Assembly (NCBI GenBank): GCA_033439795.1
Contig: JAUTDP010000013.1
Location: 1,116,001-1,180,000 of the forward strand
Reading direction: 5' to 3'
From: Sordaria brevicollis
Lineage: Eukaryota; Ascomycota; Sordariomycetes; Sordariales; Sordariaceae
Length of the DNA: 64,000 bases
Shown here: in pieces, positions 58,500 to 64,000 of the stretch
How positions within the stretch are numbered: position 1 is the first letter of the stretch
How the letters are laid out: each line of letters begins with the position of its first letter
Notes under the pieces: model-generated
Databases searched by the model: none
Seen by the model: the letters and a program-made list of their open reading frames with translations, nothing else
Told to the model about the DNA's origin: nothing
Position numbers and translations under genes: made by a program

Positions 58500-61400
58500 T
58501 TATTAAGGAAACGCCTTTATTTCCTTTACTTTTTATTAAAAATATATTAAACTTTCCTTTACCGATTACGGCCCCCCGGATATTATTAAAAATTAAGCTC
58601 GTATTCCAAAACCCGATCCAGCCCTTTATTAAATTACGAAAATTTCGTTATTATTCCGCTTCCCCCTATTATATTTCGAAGGTTTATTTTTGCCCGAATA
58701 ATTATAATTAGCCGTAGGATATAATTATCCGCTTATTATTTACCTTTAATTTTATTTTAACGTACGAAGAATTTAGTATAGAAATTTTTAAATATATTCC
58801 CGATTAATTTTATTACTTTATTAAAATTATAATACTTTTCTCCGGTATTAATAGTAATTCGCCGACGGTTATAATCCCGCTTTTTAATTTCGACCCCGAA
58901 GATTTTAATTAAATTTTTAACGATTTCGATAATATTATATTTTATATAATCTTCGCCGGCTAATTTATATTTATCCCTTTTTATTAATTTTTAATTAATT
59001 ACCGGGATTAAATAGCAGAATAATTATAATTCCGGGCCGTTTCGGCGGAGGATATTTAAAAATATATCGATAGAAAATTAATATTTACTTATATAAAAAT
59101 TATTAAAGCTTTACTAGAATACTTTTATTACCTTTAAAAAGCTTTCGACCTTAAAACTGCGAAAATAATACCGCTTTACTACCCTTTCAATTATAAAATC
59201 GACTTTATCCCCGGCTAAACCCCTCCGTATTACTACTTACGCCCTATATCTTAAAAAAAATTTTATATCGTACGTAAATATTTAAATAATTATTTAGCCT
59301 CTAATTTTATTCGCCTAAATTCGTCCTTTACGGCTACCCTTATATTTTTAGCCCAAAAATTAAGGGGTAATATACGAATTTATATCGATTATTATAAATT
59401 AAATAATATTATAATAAAAAATAAATATCCTATTCCCTTTATTTACGAAATAATTAACTCTTTCTATAAAGCGAAGTAATTTAATAAATTCGATATTATT
59501 ACGGCTTTTAATTATTTATATATTATTAAAAGTAATAAATAGAAGATTACGTTTATTATTAAATTTAGTCTCTTTAAATGTTTTATTACAAATTTCGGTA
59601 TAATAGGCGCGCTAGCATTATTTTAATATTATATTAATTATATTCTATTTAATATTTTAAATAAATATATTACGGCCTACTTTAATAATATATTTATTTA
59701 TAATAGGATTAAAGCGGAATATAAATATTATTTCGAAAACGTTATAAAGAAATTTATAAAGGTAAGCCTAATTATCGATATTTAAAAATACGAATTCTAT
59801 AAATATAAAATAAAGTATTTAGGGTTTATTATTTTCTACGACGGTTTGTATATAAATCCCGAAAAGGTTAATACTATCGTCGGCTAAGGCGTCCTAAAAA
59901 TTTTAAAGGATTTTTAGCATTTTATTAACTTCGCGAATTTTTATTATAAATTTATTAAAAGCTTTTCTAAAATTACTTAACCTTTTATAACCTTTATATT
60001 TTATAATAAATAAATTAACCTTATATTTAAAGCCGCGGTTATAATATTTAAATATTTAAAAAACGTTTTTACTTCGGCCCTTATTTTTACGTATTATTAC
60101 CCTAAATATTAAACCGTTATCGAAATTAATACTTCGGATTAAGTATCCGGCGGTATTTTCTTTTAAATCGATAAAGAAGGGAAATACCATTTTATTACCT
60201 TCTTTTTATTTAAATATTCCCCGGTTAAATATAATTATAAAATTTATAATAAAGAATTCCTCGCTATTATTAAAACTTTCGAAAAGTAGCGCCTTAAATT
60301 TTAAAGAGTTAAAAATATTATTAAAATTATTATTAATTATAAGAGCTTTTAATACTTTATAACGATAAAACTCCTTAATTAGCGGTAAGTTTAATAATTT
60401 AAATTCTTTAGCGATTTCCGTTTTAAAATTATATACCGCTTGGGCGCTTATATAACCGTTCCCAATACCCTCTTCCGGTTACCCAAAAGTACTTTAACGG
60501 ATAAATATAATTTCGGCGACGATTAGGTAACGAATTATATACGTATTTTATTACCGAAAGAGAATTAAATCGAAGAATTAAACTTTAATAGCGATAATAA
60601 TAACGACGATAAATAATTTATAAGGCTTTTAATCTTTAATACCGAATCGCTAATTAACGATTATATTAACGCTATTTACTTCGTTTTATTCAATTCCTTT
60701 ATAATTATTATTTATTTTTAAAACCCTAATTATAAAAAATTCCTTAAATATATTAAGAAATTTATAAAGGCTATTATAACGGATTATAAAATCTTTTATA
60801 ACCGGATTTTAATTAATAAGCGGGTTTTTATCCCTTCCTACGACGAAATTCGCTTCTAAATTCTCTAGCGTATTTACGGTTTAACGCTTAATAGCTACCT
60901 AAGCCGCTTTAAAATTTATAACCTTATCCGACGGATTTATATTTAGCCTAATTTATTTAAAGATATAATTACCTTCGTTTAAAATTATTATTTCTACGCT
61001 TAAATTAAGAATTCTAAATTTACGCCCTTAAGCCTATTCGAGCTTATATTAATCCCATTTCGCTAATAATCCGACTTTTTAATAAATTTTATTAACCCCC
61101 TTCCCGAAATTAAAAACGGTAAGAGGGCGTATATTTATATTATAGTAATTATTAACCGTTTAATAAAAATACGGTATTACGTCCTTATTTATAATTTAAC
61201 CGTTAAGAAAATCGTTAACGCCTTCCTCTACGAAATTTACCGTTTATATAATACCCTTGATTTTATCGTTTTTAATTATAATTTTTAATTTATTACTACC
61301 TTTTAATAGGAATTTTATCGACTTTTCGGCGTTTAATAAAAATTCTCCTTATTCGTTTATTTAAAGATTAATAATTAAATAAAGATTGTAAATGTTTATA

Positions 61401-62195
61401 TCGAATAATATTTATATATTTTCTATTTTTATTATTAAAACGATTAATTTATTTAATTACCCTTTACCGAATTCGCGGCGAATAATTACGTTTTAAAAAT
61501 TATAAACCTTTCCCTATTTTTTATTAATTATAATTAATACCCGAAAATAAATATTAAGCCTCTTTAATATTATAATATTTTTATATTATTAATATAATAT
61601 TAAGATTTATTCGACGTTCGGGCAATTGAAAAATATATAAATTATATTATTATTAAGGCCCGCTTATTTATAAAGGAAATTTAAAAGAAATAGAGGCGTT
61701 ATACTAACGTTTATAAATTAAATGCTTTAAAGTATATAATCGGGGATAAGGTTTAAATTTATATTAAATATTAGGATTAAAGCCGCCCGTCCCTTAAATT
61801 AGCCGATAAATAAATAGGCCCGTTTATCGTTAAGAAGGTATATTACTAGGTAATCGTTTTTATTATAAATATAATATATAAAATCTTCCTTATTTTTTAT
61901 ACCTCCTTTATCCGGCCTTATTAAAAAGGTTTATTTAATTAAAAAGCTTTTAACGAAGCCTTTAATTAATAAATAAAGGGCGCCATCGTTTCTAAAGCGA
62001 TACCCAGTAAGGAAGAATAATATTTTAAACGTATTCTCAATTTTATATAATTTTTAAAAGGTAAATTACTTTATAGGATTAAATAGCCCCGATTTTACCC
62101 GCCAGATTAATACCCTATAGAAGATTTTTAGGTTAATATAAATAATATCTAGGATTTCTACGCTAAATACTTATATAAATTAAACCTTAAATTTA
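58500..62195 (+). pseudogene. Element B pol (RT, RNase H, integrase, chromodomain)
   Basis: Plus-strand Gypsy pol. RT: YPIPLIYEI-type sequence at about 59430-59460, FxTKFDIITAFN at about 59485-59515, YLDDILIYS read YFNNIFIYNR at 59680-59710. RNase H: EINTSD-stop-VSGGIFF at 60121-60160 and YKIYNKEFLAIIKTFEK at 60240-60285. Integrase: zinc-binding region at about 60880-61010, core with LVIINRLIKIRYYV at 61145-61180, NYNFQFIT-type (DxxxQF) at about 61270-61300, and a GPF motif at about 61810. The end (62005-62190) has a chromodomain: EEYYFKRILNF, then GKLLYRIKQPRF, PPD-stop-YPIEDF and DFYAKYLYK. Chromodomains direct integration to heterochromatin. Stops and Asp to Asn changes are throughout. Confidence 0.82.
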
Positions 62196-62283
62196 ATAGG
62201 ATTTCGGGCCTAGCACTAACGAGAATTAAACGAAGCTTTAAGGGAATATAATATAATTAACGGTTCGCCCGAACCTAGCCCGT

Positions 62284-62395
62284 CTCTTATATATAAATTA
62301 TAATACGCCCCTTCGGTCTCCTACGTATAAATTATAATACGTCCCTATAATTTCCTACGTATATATTATAATACGCTTTTATAATCTCTTCCTAC
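62284..62395. repeat. 34-bp tandem repeat, 3 units
   Basis: The core ATTATAATACG recurs at 62297, 62331 and 62365 with exact 34-bp spacing, each preceded by CTACGTATA-like sequence. It lies between the element B chromodomain and its right LTR. No spacers or leader, so not a CRISPR. Confidence 0.8.
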
Positions 62396-62449
62396 GGTTT
62401 TAATTTATAAATTATATAATTATATTATTTAAGCCTTAGACTTTATCTT

Positions 62450-63202
62450 TTTTAATATTTCCTCGTAACGAAATATAGTAATAGAATTATATTTTTATTA
62501 TCGTTTTCCTATCGAAATATTATATTTTTACTAATTATTTTCTATTAAAATTTATTATTTCCGAAATGAAATTTCGATATTTTACCGGCTACCTAAACGA
62601 AAATTTATATAAGGAAATTATTTATAACCTACGTAATTTCCTCTTTTTAACGTTCGGGATCGGCATTTTTAATAGTATTAATTATACGAATTACTTCCGT
62701 TTCAATTACGTTATAAAAATACTTTTTAGTAAAAAGTTAAATCGATTAATTAAAATCGCTATAAATAAAGCGTATTAATTAAATTTCCTTCTAATATTAA
62801 TACTTTTATACGGGAGTATTTATAATAGGACGCTTAAAAACTAATTATATTAAAGCTTAAATATATTTATTAACGATTTTCTCAACGGCGGCGCGCTATA
62901 AAATAATTAATATTATATTATATATTCACTTACCCTTTAATAATATATTTATAATATCCTTAATAGCCTTCTTAGGGCCCGAAAGCCTAAATTCGGCTTT
63001 AATAACCGTTTTAGCAATATTGAAATATATTAGGAGATTTTTAATAATAACCGCGATACGCGTATATAATACTTCCTTCTAAGCGAAAGTTTTATTAACG
63101 TTGTATTTTTAAAATTTAATTAATTAGCGAATTAAGGTAGCGATATCGGCTTTATCGCCAATTATTAAGATAATAGGCTTATTTCGTTAATAAAACGCTA
63201 AC

Positions 63203-63233
<31 letters not shown>

Positions 63234-63500
63234 AAATTCACTTTATCGCAATTCTTTTTACGATTAATATATTTATAATATTTCTTTTTTTTATTTAAAG
63301 GGTAGAAATACCGAAACGCTATAGGAACGCTACTATTTAAAATAATATTCTTAATAATAGATTTTAAGTAAATTATATAATTTATATTTTTAGCGGGAAT
63401 TATATTAAAATCTTTACGAGGGCGACGGCGAGGAGGTATAATAACGCTAAAAAAACGTACGAAATTTTTAAAAAATCTATTTTATTATAAGCGAAGAAGG
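62450..63500 (-). pseudogene. Unidentified antisense coding region inside element B
   Basis: Minus strand, three consecutive readable segments. (1) 63480-63235: about 75 codons with no stop (PPRRRPRKDFNIIPAKNINY near the start, FRYFYPLNKKKKYYKYINRK later). (2) 63195-62930: RNKPIILIIGDKADIATLIR, then KEVLYTRIAVIIKNLL and EFRLSGPKKAIKDIINILLK, stops only at Gln-like positions. (3) about 62775-62450: KKYFYNVIETEVIRIINTIK, NADPERQKEEIT-type sequence, VAGKISKFHFGNNKF. A 28-base A run separates (1) and (2); a GTAAGT...TAG pair of 38 bp follows (2). The plus-strand 70-codon open stretch at 62566-62778 overlies segment 3 and may be its shadow. I do not recognise the family. A captured host gene or a nested element are possible. 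Confidence 0.45.
63204..63231 (+). repeat. Poly(A) run, 28 bases
   Basis: Longest A homopolymer in the window, between two readable antisense segments. It could be an expanded homopolymer within the antisense gene (poly-T on its sense strand) or the tail of a retroposed sequence on the plus strand. No TSD was found beside it. Confidence 0.85.
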
Positions 63501-63830
63501 AGTATTTATCGTACGAAGAATTTAGGGAACGTTAGAATTACATTAATAAAGGTTATAAAAAAGAAGGGAAGGAAAGAAGGAAAGTCTAAAAGTTTAAAGG
63601 TTTAATTAAAATAAGAAGGGAGGAATTGTAAACCTATATATTATTTTAATTGTCCGGATTCGGTTTAGCGTAGTATTATTTATAGCCGCCGTAGTAAATA
63701 ATCGTTAAATTTACCGTATTTATTTCAACGTACGTAATAATACGGGCCACCCGCTATTATTACGCCTACGGTTTATTAATTAGCCTATAGGGGTATCGGT
63801 ATATTAATTTTATTAATAATTGAAATTAAT
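63415..63830 (+). pseudogene. Charged plus-strand coding remnant before the element B right LTR
   Basis: A plus frame with Gln- or Trp-like stops gives strongly charged helical sequence (KKEYLSYEEFRE, then NYINKGYKKEGKERRK, GLIKIRREEL) followed by hydrophobic sequence (IIVKFTVFISTYVIIRA). It overlaps the first 90 bp of the antisense region. It ends just before the polypurine tract, so it may be part of element B or of captured DNA. Family unknown. Confidence 0.35.
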
Positions 63831-63835
63831 TACGT

Positions 63836-63852
63836 TTTGGAGCCGGGGGTAC
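63836..63852 (+). promoter_or_regulatory. Element B polypurine tract
   Basis: TTTTGGAGCCGGGGGTAC sits immediately before the right LTR start. The purine-rich GGAGCCGGGGG core is the expected plus-strand primer site and agrees with plus orientation. Confidence 0.6.
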
Positions 63853-64000
63853 TATTATAATACTAAATTATCGGTAGCGCTCCTTAGGCGTTTTGGTACC
63901 GAATTACTAGCGGAGTACAATCGCGCCTACAATTATATTTCTACTTTACTTATATATATAGTCCGGGAATAGAATTTTCGCTACTCTCTTTCGATCTTCT
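63853..64000 (+). repeat. Element B right LTR (partial)
   Basis: First 148 bp of the roughly 204-bp LTR; the remainder lies outside the window. It shows the intact site that element A interrupted in the left LTR, and differs from the left LTR by transitions only. Confidence 0.9.

Larger units (their letters stand above)
41565..64000 (+). mobile_element. Element B: Ty3/Gypsy chromovirus, interrupted twice, right LTR leaves the window
   Basis: Plus-strand LTR retrotransposon. The left LTR is 41565-41667 plus 49325-49425, about 204 bp once element A is removed, starting TGTTACGGTA with an inverted terminus TATTATAATA (TACCGTAACA before RIP). The right LTR begins at 63853 (TATTATAATACTAAA). The internal part runs 49426-50744 and 57703-63852, with gag zinc knuckle, RT, RNase H, integrase and a C-terminal chromodomain. 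LINE-6 splits gag with a 15-bp TSD. Own length to the window edge is about 7.8 kb, long for this class because of an extra 1.6 kb before the right LTR. Confidence 0.85.

Noticed and set aside
62284..62395. CRISPR-like array
   Set aside because: The 34-bp units are directly adjacent without spacers, and the context is a eukaryotic retrotransposon.
1..64000. Mitochondrial origin because of high AT content
   Set aside because: There are no mitochondrial genes or rRNA. The AT bias comes from transitions in nuclear retrotransposons with RIP context.

Overview
This window looks like a gene-free, AT-rich heterochromatic block from a filamentous ascomycete fungus. CpA and TpG are scarce, TpA is abundant and CpG is kept. 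Copies of the same repeat differ almost only by C/T and G/A transitions, and reading frames are broken mainly by TAA/TAG where Gln codons are expected. This is the footprint of repeat-induced point mutation (RIP). I see no intact protein gene, rRNA, tRNA or CRISPR array. ORF ends are approximate; insertion boundaries backed by target-site duplications (TSDs) are exact or nearly so.

Left block, 1-39345: a nest of one non-LTR retrotransposon family (called LINE-A here, probably Tad1 clade; full length about 6.9-7.0 kb; order ORF1, ORF2 with APE endonuclease, reverse transcriptase and C-terminal Cys/His motif, a third ORF-like region, GC-rich 3' UTR, short TTAC tail). LINE-0 (minus, 2961-39345) was split by LINE-1 (minus, 6874-22310) and LINE-4 (minus, 24500-38501). 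LINE-1 was split by a rearranged cluster (8965-11087), by LINE-2 (plus, 11449-17353, itself holding LINE-3, 15187-16351) and by a 414-bp inverted-repeat element (20869-21282). LINE-4 was split by LINE-5 (plus, 25851-32852). Subtracting the insertions gives 6.92, 6.97 and 6.99 kb for LINE-0, -1 and -4, close to uninterrupted LINE-5 (7.00 kb) and LINE-6 (6.94 kb), so the reconstruction is self-consistent. Another LINE-A fragment (1-2014) and an orphan 3' end (2015-2208) lie at the left edge.

Middle, 2209-2960 and 39346-41564: the non-LINE DNA that flanks LINE-0. It holds a degraded gene with a 15-bp tandem repeat, a minus-strand transposase-like pseudogene whose frame survives over about 1.3 kb, a perfect 142-bp tandem duplication and a GC-rich 12-bp repeat.

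Right block, 41565-64000: a Ty3/Gypsy chromovirus (element B, plus strand, RT, RNase H, integrase and chromodomain). Its right LTR runs off the window. Its left LTR is split by a second Gypsy element (element A, minus strand, 286-bp LTRs, 5-bp TSD), and its gag by full-length LINE-6 (50745-57687). Between the chromodomain and the right LTR, element B carries about 1.6 kb with an unidentified antisense coding region, the least explained part of the window.

Nothing here appears to be expressed as a working system. The value of the window is as a record of successive insertions followed by RIP.
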